64,000 nt of DNA from Persicaria tinctoria (GCA_037127255.1 JBANSL010000001.1:38679001-38743000), one strand, 5' to 3'; counted from the first letter of the stretch, positions 28,737 to 41,416 are shown. The notes: generated by a model not told the origin, from the letters alone. Numbers and translations: made by a program.

Positions 28737-31700
28737 GTAAATTGTCCTTTCCCAGTTGTGCCTTTGTTATGATTGCAATGTTTTAGTAACATTGGAGAAG
28801 AACCATTATGCCAAAATTAGCAAACACAGATATCACTTAATAATATATATCGTAGAATTTACATTTAATTTAGCAAGATTTACATTTAAATAATACATTA
28901 TGATTCATAATTACTATCTTTATTATTTACCAATTGGTTCAGACTGCTGCTGCAGCCTCAACCCAAGGATCAAGTAAAGACCCATCTGAGTTCTTCCAAC
29001 GTCGCCGCCGACGTACTGATGCCCAGGTACTATTGTATGATTTTTACATTTGTGGTCAACCACTATTTTACAAGTTGTTAATTTTCTTTTTATTATATAT
29101 CAAATGGCTCATAACCATTGTTTTATTTCAGATTGCTGCTGATGCTCTAGCAGGAATTTCAGCCCCTACATCTACAGAATTTACCACATGTCGTAAACGT
29201 ATACGTAACAGCGTAAAGGTATATCTGATGGTAAAACTGAAGTGGTGATTGCTTTACCAAGTGATCTTCCTATGCTACTGATCTGCAACCTCAACCTACA
29301 TATTGTTCTGTTCCTTTTGTGCCTTCATTTTTTGTGCCTACAATTAGTTTCCCCGTTGTGCATCATTTATTTCCTTCTTTTCTTTTGTACTTTGTTTTTT
29401 TAGTAGTACCTTCACATATTATACATGCGTAATATTTACATTCTCACCAAATACTATGCGTCATATTTACATTCTCACCAAGCAACTTTATGTTGTTGTT
29501 TAGGTAGCTATTGGCGTCTCTGGTAATATATCAAGTGCTCTTGAAGGGCTTCCACCACGTTTAATAAAACGCAGACGACGTCGCACTCCTGCTGAAGTAA
29601 ACCTTTTATTTTTTCTCTGTTGTATTGATAAAATATACCATATTTGATTTCACTGAGATTTTATGACGTGTTACTTTCTATCAGATTACTGCTGATTTTG
29701 CGGCTGGTATTACAACTCCTACATCTAAAGAGGTTTTACACATATCATCACTTGCATAATTAGCTCACGTTATTTGTTTATATGTTTGTTTAAAGTTTGA
29801 TACCCATGATCGGGTACTTATTTAATGTGCAATTAATATACATATTTATTGAGAATCTCTCATTCACAGATAGGTAAAGAGGCATCTACATCCGGTCCTC
29901 ATGGTACCCGTAAAAGAACAATCCCATTTGAGGTGATACACTTGGATATGGTTACCATTACGGTTTATTTTGCACTAGCTGCGTTATTTTTCGCATGTTG
30001 TAATGTTTTTACCAGTTAATTAAATAGCTTTGGTAGTTTATATATCTTATTAATAATTAATTATTCTATCATTTTGTGTTATATTTTGATGTAGGTGAAT
30101 GATGAGATATCTCTTTCAAATGTTTCTCGCGAAACCAGGCGTACTCGTCTTGAGGTGCTATATTATAATGCTTACTATACGTCTTAATTTGCTAATGAGC
30201 CTATTTTATTCAAATTCTATGGTTTATTCAACTATATAAACATCTTGTTTTGCTAACTCTTAACTGTACATCTTGTTCATATTGAATTACTTATATTGTT
30301 ATTGCCTTGTGTTTTGCCTAGATTGATAGTGAAGGTGCTTTGCCTTGTGTGATGGAACAAGCAAACATTTCAAATGCATCACATCATCCCTACATTCCTA
30401 TTGGTCTAGGTATGACAAACTTATTAAGTACCCCAATTCCTTTGCCCGTACCATCAACATGTCAATATTGTTTAGCAACCAAATTTGCTTTTGAGAGCGC
30501 CGGTTTTTGCTGTGCAAATGGTAGTATTAAGTTGGTTAATATAGACTTCCGTGACCAACTTTATGATTTATTTACAAGACAAGATGCCGTGGGTGACCAT
30601 TTTCGTTGTTATTCAAGAGCTTATAACAATTTGTTCGCTTTTAGTTGCCTTGGTGGAAACTATGACAAAAGTAGCAATAAAAAGGGAATTTACACATTCT
30701 TATTGAAGGGTCAACTTTATCATTTCCTTCCTAATCTTTTACCCAAGGATGACCATCCAAAATTTATGCAACTGTATTTTTATGATGGTGCTTCTGAGTT
30801 TGATATACGTTGCAATACTTTGTCTGACCTTTGTCCTGACATAATTGATGTTCTAATAAACATTACATCGGTCAATCCTTATGCTGCGTTTTTCCGTTCT
30901 TTACGTACATTCCCAATAACTGCAAATACCGAAATAAGACTTTTCAAATCTATTAATCTAGATCAACGGGTCTTTAATATGCCTACTTGTGATGAGGTTG
31001 CTGCTATTATAGTTGATAACACATCATCTGATCGTATTAATAGTCCCCATATCGTAGTGTATGGAAAGTCTGATCATGAACATCAAATCTTACATTACTA
31101 TGGATGTTATGATCCTTTGCAATATCCACTTTTATTCAATAAAGGTGAATCTGGTTGGCATCAAGGTCTTAAACAAGTTCTTGTATGCTCTGCCATTCCT
31201 TGTAATGCAACATCATTTCCTCTCTCTTATAATAAGATACAAAGTGCGGAGACCCTTATATCAAGCGAGTCAGCAGGTACCTCTTAACGAAATGCATATA
31301 ATGATTACTTTTATTTTGTTATTCATTTAATGGTACTTATAATCTATATTCAAAATGTTGTTCTTCTAGCATCAACTGCACATCCATTGGAATCAGGTAA
31401 AGTTGTATCATGTAGGCAATATTACTGTTATAGATTTCAAATCCGTATAGGAAACTTTCTTATCCATACTGCTCGTTTATTTCTACAATATATTGTTGAT
31501 ATGTATGTAAAAGTGGAGAATACACGACTTGATTTTATTCGTCGTAATCAGGTTTTAATCAGAAGCGAATTATATCAGGGGATAGTTGATAGTGTTAATG
31601 ATGGTAGTTGTAGAGCCTCTGATGTTGGACATCGTGTAATACTCCCTGCATCTTTCATAGGTGGGCCTAGAGATATGAAATGTAGATATTTAAATGCAAT

Positions 31701-34700
31701 GGCTCTTGTCCAGAAATTTGGAAAGCCTGATTTGTTTTTAACCATGACTTGCAATCCAAATTGGCCTGAAATAAAGGAACAACTACTACCTGGTGAGGGT
31801 TCTGAACATAGACCTGATTTAGTAGCTAGAATTTTCTATGCCAAAGTTCATTTGTTGAAGAACTTAATATTAAAAGATAACATATTTGGTCCAGTTGCTG
31901 CAAGTGTTGATGTCATTGAGTTCCAAAAACGTGGTTTGCCCCATTTACATATGTTGCTTATCTTTGCATCTGGCTCTAAAATAGTTGCTACAGATAGTTT
32001 TGATAAATATGTGAGTGCGGAACTACCATCCGAAGAATTCCCTGAATTACATCATCTTGTTGTCAACCATATGATGCATGGTCCTTGTGGTGATAAAAAC
32101 CCAAAATGCCCTTGTATGAAAAAAATCGGATTAGTTACAAAGTGCAAAGCCGACTATCCCCGTAATTTTGCTGAAATGACTACACAAAAAAAAAGATGCA
32201 TATCCTATATACAAGAGGCGTAACAATGGAGATGTAGTGGTTGTTAGAAAATTCCAATTAGACAACCGTTCAGTTGTTCCGTATAACCCATACTTGCTAG
32301 CAGCATTTGATTGTCATCTGAATGTAGAAATATGTTCAACTATTCAAGCTGTCAAGTACATTTATAAGTACGTATATAAAGGACATGACAAAGTTCGCTT
32401 TGATATTAATGTGCATAACAAACCTACACAAAATGAAATTACTGCATATCAATCTGGAAGATGGATTAGTCCACCGGAATCAGCATGGAGACTATTTGCA
32501 TTCCCATTGTATTCTATGTCCCCATGTGTTTTTCCGTTGCAAGTACACTTACCTCATATGCATATGGTCACTTTTAATGAACGAGATAACCTACATAATG
32601 TTATTGATGATGAACATCGACATGCAACAATGTTGACCGAATATTTTACTGCAAATTTTGTGCTTCCAAATGCTAAACAATTTCTGTACTCTGAATTCCC
32701 TCAGTACTTTACTTGGAATAATTGTTTGAAAGTATGGAAAGAAAGAAAAGGTCCTAAATGTGTAGGTAGGTTGACATATGTAAGTCCTTGTGAAGGAGAG
32801 CGATACTACTTACGACTTTTACTCATAAATGTCAAAGGTGCAACCTCTTTTGTTGATTTGTTGACTATAGATGGAATTACTTGTAAGACTTTCAGAGAAG
32901 CTGCAGAATACCATTCATTGCTAGAGAAAGACGATTATGCTGAAGCCTGTATGCGGGAAGCCGTGGAAGTGCAAATGCCTTGTGTTTTGCGCAGGTTATT
33001 TGCAACTGTACTTACTTTTTGTGAACCTATTCATCCGCAACAGTTGTGGGATGACTTTTTCCCTTACTTATCTGAAGATTTTTTTCACTTTCATAAAGGA
33101 CAACCTGCCAAAGTGTTTCAATTAACTTATTATGAAATTGAAAAATATTTAGAAGGTATGGGCCGAAGTATGACACATTTTCATTTTGATCTTCCCATCA
33201 TTCCTAATATGATAGGTTTCAAAATTACCCGAGATATTAGTGATGCAATTGATGCTCCCATTCCATCTGAATATAGAAATGCACACATAAATCTTAATGT
33301 TCAACAACGTATTGCTTATGATACTATTATGGATCATGTTATTCATAAATTGCCTGGTGTGTTTTTTATTGATGGTCCTGGAGGAACTGGTAAAACTTAT
33401 TTATATTGTGCATTGTATGCTACACTTCGAGAAATGGGTCTTATTGTATTGCCAACAGCATCATCTGGTATTGCAGCTTCAAATATATCTACGGGCCGAA
33501 CTGCTCATTCAAGATTCAAAATTCCTATAAGTGAGACAGGTAGTATTAGTTGTCCCGTGTCCAAACAAAGTAGCTTGGCTAACTTGTTACGTGCTACAAC
33601 TGTTATAATGTGGGATGAAGCTTCTATGGCAAAAAAGCAAAATATCGAGGCAGTGGATTCTCTACTACAAGACATATGTGATTCGAAACTTCTTTTCGGA
33701 GGTAAGATTGTCATATTTGGTGGTGATTTTAGACAAGTACTACCCGTTATACCCCGTAAATCTGAGACTGAAGTTATTAACTCAAGTTTAGTTAGCTCAT
33801 ATCTTTGGCGACATTTCTATAAGCTTAAACTTTGCATTAACATTAGAGCAGAAGAAGACATTGAATTTGCTTCCTTTTTATTACAACTTGGAAATGGCAG
33901 TCTCCAAACTGGAAGTAGTTCTACTATTGTTTTACCTGATTTCATACAATGTTTTCATATTGAAGATGAGTATATTGCTATTTTAATTGCTGCGATGTTT
34001 CCCGAAATTATGCAACCTCATTTTGATGCACATATATTTAATGGTCGTGCAATTTTAACCCCTACAAATGATGGTGTTGATGATATAAATTCTTCGGTTA
34101 TTTCAATATTCCCAGGTCCTCCTCATGTTTACCGAAGCTTTGATTCTGTGATTGATGACAACTGTAATTTATATCCGGCTGAATTCTTACATACTTTATG
34201 CTCTTCCGGAATGAGTCCACATGAGTTAGTGTTGAAGTTAAATTGCCCAGTAATACTTCTTCGCAATTTGGACCCAGCAAATGGCTTATGCAATGGTACT
34301 AGATTAATTTGCAGAGAATTCCGAAAGGAAGTGATATTATGTGAAATATCCAGTGGTTATTACAAAGGCACTCAAGTATTACTTTCTAGAATAAATTTAA
34401 GACCTACTGCCTCAACCTATCCATTTGAATTTCAACGAAAACAATTTCCTATTAAACTGTGCTTTGCAATGACTATTAATAAGTCTCAAGGACAAACTTT
34501 AGACAAAGTCTGTGTGTTTTTACGTCAACCTTGCTTCTCCCACGGTCAATTATATGTAGCATTTTCAAGAGTACGTAACCGCAATGCTTTGCAAGTTTTC
34601 ATTCCTACAACAGTAGAAGCAAATGTTGCAAAAAATCAAACTGTCAATGTTGTTTGCTTTGATGTGTTGTCGAGAGCTGGAGTTACAAGTGTTAACGGTG

Positions 34701-34708
34701 TTGACTAA
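28397..34708 (+). CDS. Helitron Rep/helicase transposase (one frameshift)
   Basis: Exons: 28397-28498, 28584-28736, 28943-29026, 29132-29218, 29504-29596, 29685-29732, 29870-29932, 30095-30154, 30322-31276 and 31370-34708. All introns are GT-AG and the first eight exons are multiples of three. After the UBA-like head comes an Arg-rich extension with repeated RRRRRT motifs, then a CXXC zinc-binding region (CQYC, about 30459). The rolling-circle Rep domain has HUH motif PHLHMLL (His codons 31942 and 31948) and the tyrosine motif KYIYKYVYKGHDK (about 32355). The SF1B/Pif1-type helicase has Walker A GPGGTGKT (about 33373), Walker B MWDEASM (about 33609) and the C-terminal TINKSQGQTL. The only break is one extra A in a run of nine (32186-32194), shifting the frame between the HUH and tyrosine motifs. 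About 1,650 codons in all. It nicks and unwinds Helitron ends for rolling-circle transposition. Confidence 0.88.
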
Positions 34709-35915
34709 CTATCAACCTTGTAATCAACTTCTATAACAATGTTGTGACTAAGAATAATGTCGTAACATTGTTGACACGGTTGTTATAGTTTCGCTACAAA
34801 AAGGTTAATAAGAACAAATAAAGATCCATCAATTTCTTTTTAATTTCATATTATTCATTCAATTAATCATAAATCCTCCTCTTTGTATCATATTGCAATA
34901 TAGACCTTGCCCATCAAAGACTAATTATGTTTGATGGAAATCAGCATACATTTAGTCTTATTTGTGGATGCTGTAGCAATAATTTGAGGCAGCAATGAGG
35001 CTCAGTTTAAACCATAGTTGAAGCATGCATCCTAACACGGATATGAGTAATTGAGAAAGCAACGGCGGATGTTTGTTCATCTAGGTATGATTGCTCTATC
35101 TACTATTTTATACTCTAATCTTTATATTCAACTTTTGGCTTGCTTTGGATGTTTGATTTCTAAAGATTGCTTATGCTCCACATATGGAGTTTAGGGTTAG
35201 GGTATCCAAATTCATTGATTTATTAGTTGTGTATGTGCTTTAGTTGACAAAATGTTAATACACTGAATTATGTTTACAAAAAGAGAGAGAATCTCATTAT
35301 AGTGAACTACTGGATTCATAGACCATTGAACCTAAATTTATTGTACAATTTTTATTCAGTTCTCATTAGTTGGTCTAACTCAAAAGTGTTGTTCTCATGT
35401 TCTGGGCTAAAAATACTCTTGTTAATCAAAGTGTTTTACCTCAATGATCACATTACATCACTTAATTATACTCACGAGAAAGATATGAAGACATGATTTG
35501 TAGCCCAATAACTGGGCTTCATGGGTGTCATCTAAAAGAAGGTTAGACGCACCAAATACTAACTGTAGGTGCTACTCATGCTCCCCCTGTTCAAACTGTG
35601 CTTATTCTCGTTTTTTTTTCAGGTCTATGAAAAGGTACCGACGATACATCATCTACACCCTTCTTCTTCTTGCTATGTGATCTCTCACTTCCAAATCAAT
35701 CCTTGTGGGTTGCCTCTCTATTTGATTCTTTTTTGAGCTTTGTAATGTGTTTTTACTGACATGGATCTGAAGTTGTCAAAATGTACAATACTTTACTTGG
35801 AAGTGAAGGATTCTGAAAGGTTAAAAAATGATCGCATAATTCTAAAGTTGATATATGTTAGCATGTATGACTGTATCTTTGTGTTATCCTTATTCCTTCT
35901 TTCCACATGATTCAG
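34709..35915 (+). other. Helitron interior without recognised gene
   Basis: Follows the transposase stop. It probably contains its 3' UTR and AT-rich filler. No supported ORF. Confidence 0.3.
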
Positions 35916-37420
35916 GGCATGGATTTGTACTTCAAGAGACACGATGCGCAAGTTGTGACTTGCGAAGACTTCTTTGTTGCAATGCAAGATGCAAATAATG
36001 CAGATTTTGCTAATTTCTTACATTGGTATACAATATTCTTTTGTCTTCTTCTTCATATTCATGATCTATGATACACGTTTTAACGGGAGAAGGATGCATG
36101 CATTCATAAGCTGGAACACCTGTTGTTAAAGTCACTTCATCTTACAATGCAAAAATCAAACCTTCACTCTGGAGTTCAGGTCAGGATACCTGATTGAATA
36201 ACCTTGGTGTCCTTACTGCTTTTTTCCACATGTTCTGTTTTTATTTTTTATCCACGACTCTTGCAGCCAAGAGGTGCCACCTACTCCTAGACATCCAGAA
36301 AAATAACCAATGTTTATTCCTATTAAGCGGTTTTGCTTGACTAAAGTGGGAAGAACATGCCTCTAACTGGTATTTATTATGATGGGAAGCTTCAGAACAT
36401 TAGTAGCAACCCCACCGTGCTTTGCCTAACAAAGGTATTATGCCACGTTGCTGAACCTTTTTATGCATTTGCTACTGTATCTAGAATAAGAAACCTGCCT
36501 TATGGTTCAATGTAATAATTAATAGATTCTTTAGTCCATATGTAGCGCATACATATTCTTCATCATCTATGATGTATAAGCAATGACTATTATTTATTAA
36601 TTCTTCTTAATCTTTTATGGAATCTACGTAATTTAGTTTTGCATTGACCACTCTTTTTTTTCCCTAAAAGAAAAAATAAGTTGGTTTGGGTTCAATGTCA
36701 ATCATATATTGTATTATACGTAATTATTACATATTTGTCCTCACTGCTGATTTTGTGTTTCCCCCCATTTTCATTCCTGCCCAGAAAGAGGAAGATCGAA
36801 TTTGTGTCCGCTTATATTTATAAGAAGTCGGTTTCATCTTTGTTAAGGGGCCGGCTACAACGCACCTATTCATCTTTAGTCTGATATTTCTGATGATTAT
36901 TTGTTTTTCCTTTTACCTCATAACTTAGATGAGTTTAACCGGTAACCTATTTCTAATGGTTTTCTTCATCTTACAACGAAAATTCTAGATATCTAATGGT
37001 TTTCTTCATCTTTAGCTTGCAGATGGGCTTAGAAGCATTCTCACTCACTCGAGTTTAGACAAAGTATGCATAGAAAGATTCTTAATTTCTGACTCATTTC
37101 GTATGTATTTTTCATGCCGATTTTATAGGAATTCATTTCAAGTACCATAAACCTACCGGGTGATAGCAGACGCAGCTTCTGTCCACGCAGTATGAAATTT
37201 CATCTAGAAACAATTAACATCTCAGCTGAAAAAATGAATTGTTGGGCAAGGTACGTTGACCTCATTTACTGCCTTCTTCTAATTTGCGAAATATTAAAAG
37301 TTCGTCTACGTTTGAACTATGGTTTTCATGGGTTATAGTGAAGGAGAACAGAAGCTCAGAAGCATATGAGTTCAGTCATCCTATCATGGCCTGTAGCGCC
37401 TTCAAAAGCATTGCTCTAGG
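35916..37420 (+). pseudogene. M1-family aminopeptidase fragment captured by the Helitron
   Basis: The first exon (35916-36026) reads [20 protein letters not shown], then [16 protein letters not shown], the region just after the catalytic domain of plant PepN-like M1 aminopeptidases (Arabidopsis At1g63770 type, by recall). Later pieces in order: AGTPVVKVTSSYNA (36113), EVPPTP and MPLTGIYYDGKLQ (36270-36400), SVSSLLRG (36828), DGLRSILTHSSLDK (37022), EFISSTINLPGD (37130) and NRSSEAYEFSHP (37352). Introns are retained, so the copy is genomic. Stops and frameshifts occur in most exons and the zinc-binding HEXXH domain is not included. Nonfunctional. Confidence 0.82.
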
Positions 37421-38410
37421 TACGTGTAAATCTTTGCATGGTTTTATGTGGCTATATTTTGGCTTAGCCATGAATCAATTTTTTTTTCTTTATAGCTTAT
37501 CTGGCGTGCTTTTCAATGGTTATAACTTATAACAATAATTTGCCTTTTTACTTGTGGTTTGCTTGTGCTTTATAATTGTTGAATTGATGCTTCTGTTGCA
37601 TTAAAAATTGTCGTTGGTGACATTGGTATACATCCATCTTAGATGTAGTCCTTCTTTAATGATTATATGAACAACTTCTCAATGGTTATATAACAGTAAT
37701 TTCCATTTTTAGTTCTGGTGTGCTTTTGCTTTATAACAGTAACTTCCGTAATACAATGTAGGAAAGAGAGAAGTCCCGATTCTCATCCTCGATGAAATCA
37801 ATACTTCTATACTTTGATCTCGGGCGTCCATTGGTGAAGTTCTAGCCAACCATTCTGTTTCGGTTCCTTTTTTTGGCTCAGTTTATGCATTTTGCCTGAT
37901 GGTCTTGGATCCGGATCAGGTAGTCATCTTGCATTTTTTTTTCATATTTCCGCTACAATGATACTTCCTTTCGTGCAACAATCCTCTTCAATAATATTTG
38001 ATATGCAGGTGGATTACTTGAAATTGAAAACCAGCAAGTGAATAGCTTCAACTTCAGCCAGAAATGTGAAACTGTGACTGGTAATAAGCAATAGGATTAA
38101 AGAGAACACTCCATTCACTAGCTTGCATTTATACCTAAATTCTTTTTCGTCTTTTCCGGATAGAAGATATTGTTTCCATGAACGAGGTTTTCAAGAGATT
38201 GTTTCCATGAAAGAGGTTGTTTCCCAAACAAATATTTGACATGTAGCATATTAGAGGAAAGAGTATAAGATACCTTGTTCTTCAAGAAGAGTATAAAATT
38301 TCTTGCATAATTGAAATGCTGGCCTTAAGGCAAGAATATTTGTTTTTGTTGCACTTTTACAAATCTGACTGCATTTAAAGTAATCCTTGTTTCTTGTGAA
38401 ACGCTGCAAC
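37421..38410 (+). other. Unassigned Helitron segment
   Basis: Contains possible short exons (for example 37762-37815, reading EVPILILDEIN, and 38009-38080) bounded by AG and GT, but I cannot match them to a family. They may be a further captured fragment lying between the aminopeptidase and cellulose synthase pieces. Confidence 0.25.
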
Positions 38411-38745
38411 AGATATGATCGAGAAGGAGAGCCTTCACAATTGGCTGTTGTTCATGTATTTGTCAGCACTGTCGATCCTTTGAAAGAGCCTCCTCTTGTC
38501 ACAGCCAACACAGTCTTATTCATTCTTGCAGTTGATTATCCTGTTACATTTCTGACGATGGAGCAGCCATGATGACATTTGAAGTCTTATCAGAGACAGC
38601 TGCGTTTGCAAAGCTCTAGGTTCCTTTCTGCAAGAAGTACAGCAGTCAACCACGTGGTCTATAATGGTTACTTCAACCAGAAGATTGATAATCTTAAATA
38701 TAAAGTCCAGCCATCTTTTGTCAAGGATCGTAGAGCAAAGCTAAA
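38411..38745 (+). pseudogene. CESA: Cellulose synthase (CESA) fragment captured by the Helitron
   Basis: Reads [20 protein letters not shown] followed by [16 protein letters not shown] and LAVDYPV, then in another frame [27 protein letters not shown] and VQPSFVKDRRA. This is the start of the catalytic cytosolic domain of CESA proteins, including the first conserved SDDG aspartate. Frameshifts (about 38550 and later) and stops break it, and the rest of the gene is absent. An AG acceptor precedes the segment, consistent with a genomic exon. Confidence 0.9.
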
Positions 38746-39161
38746 TGTTAAATGTCAAGGCCATACATTTGTATCTTTTTCTTATCATTGACCCTCAATC
38801 CACCCTATATTGTGAAGTCAATGTATTTATAATGCTTTCATGTTGTTATGTACTGAATTTCAAATAGATTTTCCTTCTCTTCCTTTTCTCAAAGTTTTAA
38901 GGACAAGATACGTTTGACAAAGTTTCTTATGAATTATGATATGTTCTATTTTTGTGATATTCTTTTTTAGGGGGTTTCTATTTTTTTTTTGCCATGATGT
39001 TGTGCTATGGTGCAACTGAACCTACAGACTCATTCGTTTAGGTCATGCCCAAATCTGTGTTACAGTTGTAGTTCTTTGTTATACTGTAGTATGTTTCTTC
39101 TGCAGTTCAAAAAGTCAAAACGCCAAATTTAACTAGATTATTACAAAATACCGCAATGGAA

Positions 39162-39190
39162 GGCGCGCGTCTGCGCGCCCAACTACCTAG
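39162..39190 (+). other. Helitron 3' terminus: hairpin and CTAG
   Basis: GGCGCGC and GCGCGCC form a 7-bp stem with a 4-nt loop, followed 7 nt later by CTAG at the very end. This is the replication-termination signal of rolling-circle Helitrons. Confidence 0.88.
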
Positions 39191-40537
39191 TAGAATCAAA
39201 TATTCCTAAATAGAATATATTTACTAATTAGTAGAAAAGTGTGTTTTGTGAGTTGTGTATAATAAAAGAAGCTGTAAACAAGTTATTTGACAACAATTCA
39301 AAAAATTAGTTTCACCTACAATTTGACATTTTAATTGGTGAATTTCGATCAATGTTTCAAGGACAACTTCTTTTCTTTTCCTTAAAATGTTCTTGTCCCG
39401 ATTTTATGTAAATTACTAGTCCTAGTAACTCTTATTTCTGGACAACCTTAACACGATTAAGATTCAACCTAAAAATAGTGTTGAGAATAGGAATTAACCA
39501 AGGTGCATGCAATATCAAGCTATGGGTCGATATTCAACATATAATTGACTTCCTACACATCCAAATGATCCTACGAGTCATAAAGGGACATGCTTTGCTA
39601 CTTGAGTTAAGGTTAGCTACGAGGAATCTTAAAAAAAAACCTTAGTAATTGAATGAGTTAATTCTAACAAGTTTACCAGATAAGAAAGAATTAAAAGTAT
39701 CCAAATAATTCAACACAAAAAAAGTCAATACATTCAAATAGAAATAAGAACCACAGTTAGAAACTCACAATTCAACCAACTAAAGATTGTGAATCAAACG
39801 AGAGTTTAGTCGCTCATGCTCAGCAACGTTCTCTCTATTCTCTCAAAAGTGCACAAGATCCTCCCAAAGTAACCCTAATATGTATTTTAAATATGGCTAA
39901 AAGTTGGCCCATTAATAATATTAAATAACCTAACTAAAAGATAAAAGTTGATACTCAGAATCGGCAATGGCCGCGGGCCGGCCAAGGGCGACAGTTAAAT
40001 CCTCCTTTGGTCTTCGAGCCGTGGGGCGACCTATAGTTCACAACATTTTTCCCCCTTTTTGAATTTGGTCTTGATATTAACACGAAAGTTGTAACACTTA
40101 GAAAGAGCTTTCCAATACATACTTGTAATAGTCAATCGAACCCTAAAGGCCTTCAGAAAGTGTGATACAAGTTCAGCTTGTCGAGTGACAACTTCTGCTG
40201 ACTTGTTCTTCACTTAAGCTCTCGAACTTCGACTCCGCTCCCGTGCTCTTCACTTTTATTTCTCCTCTTGACTCTTCCTTCATCCATGAGCCCTCCTCAT
40301 TCCTCATTGGATCCACATCTACTTGAAATAATCAATATCCACATCTACTTGAAATAATCCATGAGCCTCCTCATTCCCCATCCGATCCACAACTACCTGA
40401 AATAATCAATAAAACATGTAGATTTCGTCTCCACCCACATAACGAGTATGAATGCAAATCTAGCCTAAACCATGCATTATATATATCTAAATTATGATAA
40501 ATGCATCTTAATGTGCTTACCTAAATGCGTGCTATCA
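39191..40537 (-). repeat. Old minus-strand LTR, right part
   Basis: Strongly similar to element B's LTR: shared words include GTAAATTACTAGTCCTA, AAGATTCAACCTAA and GCTACGAGGAATCT in the same order. It ends at GCTATCA, the position equal to B's LTR end (CTATCA). It continues the sequence interrupted at 23938. No internal region or PBS follows, so it is a solo or decayed LTR. Confidence 0.65.
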
Positions 40538-41099
40538 TAAATCTTTTCCAATTTACATTGTTATACAAGATAAAAAGTCCGATAAAAAAAAGCATAACCC
40601 TCTTCAAGCCTTCACTAGACACCAGTTCACTCGACGTCGCTCTCCTCTCATCTCCCTCCTTGTCCAATAGACCATGAATTCATCACATGAATATGCATAT
40701 GAGCATATTCTTGAGAAGAGAATTTTAGGGTAAGTTAGGGAAGAAGAAGACAATTTTGACAGTTTCTGAAATGATATTACCAATCTGGGGTTTTAAAAGA
40801 GAATTTTAGTATGTAATCATTTGCCAATTTTGTTCTAGTATTTTAGTATAGGGGAAGAAGAAAATGGCAATGGGTTTGAGGGTTGTATCTGATGTGATTT
40901 AGAAGAGTATGTTTTAGACCATTATGGAGATTTGGAGGTTGTATTTGAAACAAGAAAGAAAAGGAAAGATCTCAGTTTCATAATAGAAATGAAATGAAAT
41001 GAAACATAGAGAAAATAGGAGGAATTTACACAAAGAGGAGGGAAAGAACCGTAAATATTGCGTTAAGACTTCATGCCATTTCATCTTTAACTACTGGGA
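40538..41099. other. No recognised feature
   Basis: AT-rich sequence between the old LTR and the copia 5' LTR. It may include the beginning of the copia LTR, whose start cannot be placed. Confidence 0.3.
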
Positions 41100-41401
41100 C
41101 TTATTACACATATGATATAGTAAATAAAGAAAGTGAACACAAGGTTCTACTAGCCAGGAGCCATCTACAGTTGAAGCATATAAATCTACAAAGGCTACTT
41201 ATGGAGTCTCATACACAGGTGGAGAAGGCCCAACAAACAAGCCCAATGACTAGCTCATTCAATTGTTATCGATAGCCCTAAGAGCTATAGTTGTACCACA
41301 CTAGTCTTATCTCTTCCTCAAGAAATCGTTGTATATATAAACCTTGTATTGTTGTTCTTAGAATTGACGAGAGAATCCACTATCATTTTGAGCAAATCTC
41401 A
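41100..41401 (+). repeat. Copia 5' LTR (left end not determined)
   Basis: Ends just before the primer site. A TATA box, TATATATAAACC, is at about 41330, followed by a leader. The left end cannot be fixed because the 3' LTR is outside the window. Confidence 0.5.
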
Positions 41402-41404
41402 CCA

Positions 41405-41416
41405 TGGTATCAGAGC
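41405..41416 (+). other. Copia primer-binding site (initiator tRNA-Met)
   Basis: TGGTATCAGAGC is the standard plant copia primer site, complementary to the 3' end of initiator methionine tRNA. Confidence 0.92.

Larger units (their letters stand above)
23939..39190 (+). mobile_element. Helitron, 15.3 kb, with captured host genes
   Basis: The 5' end begins TCCTTACTTCCTTACTACTA after an A (23938). The 3' end has hairpin GGCGCGCGTCTGCGCGCC (39162-39179), then CAACTACCTAG and a T, so the insertion is between A and T as Helitrons do. The interior encodes a Rep/helicase protein on the plus strand and carries fragments of a PPR gene (minus), an M1 aminopeptidase and a cellulose synthase (plus), plus UBA-like exons spliced to the transposase. 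A hAT element (24616-25415) has inserted later. The target was an old LTR, whose two halves flank it. The exact 5' base could also be a few bases further in. Confidence 0.85.

Noticed and set aside
32385..33714. Small ORFs overlapping the helicase
   Set aside because: Out-of-frame shadows of the Helitron Rep/helicase frame.
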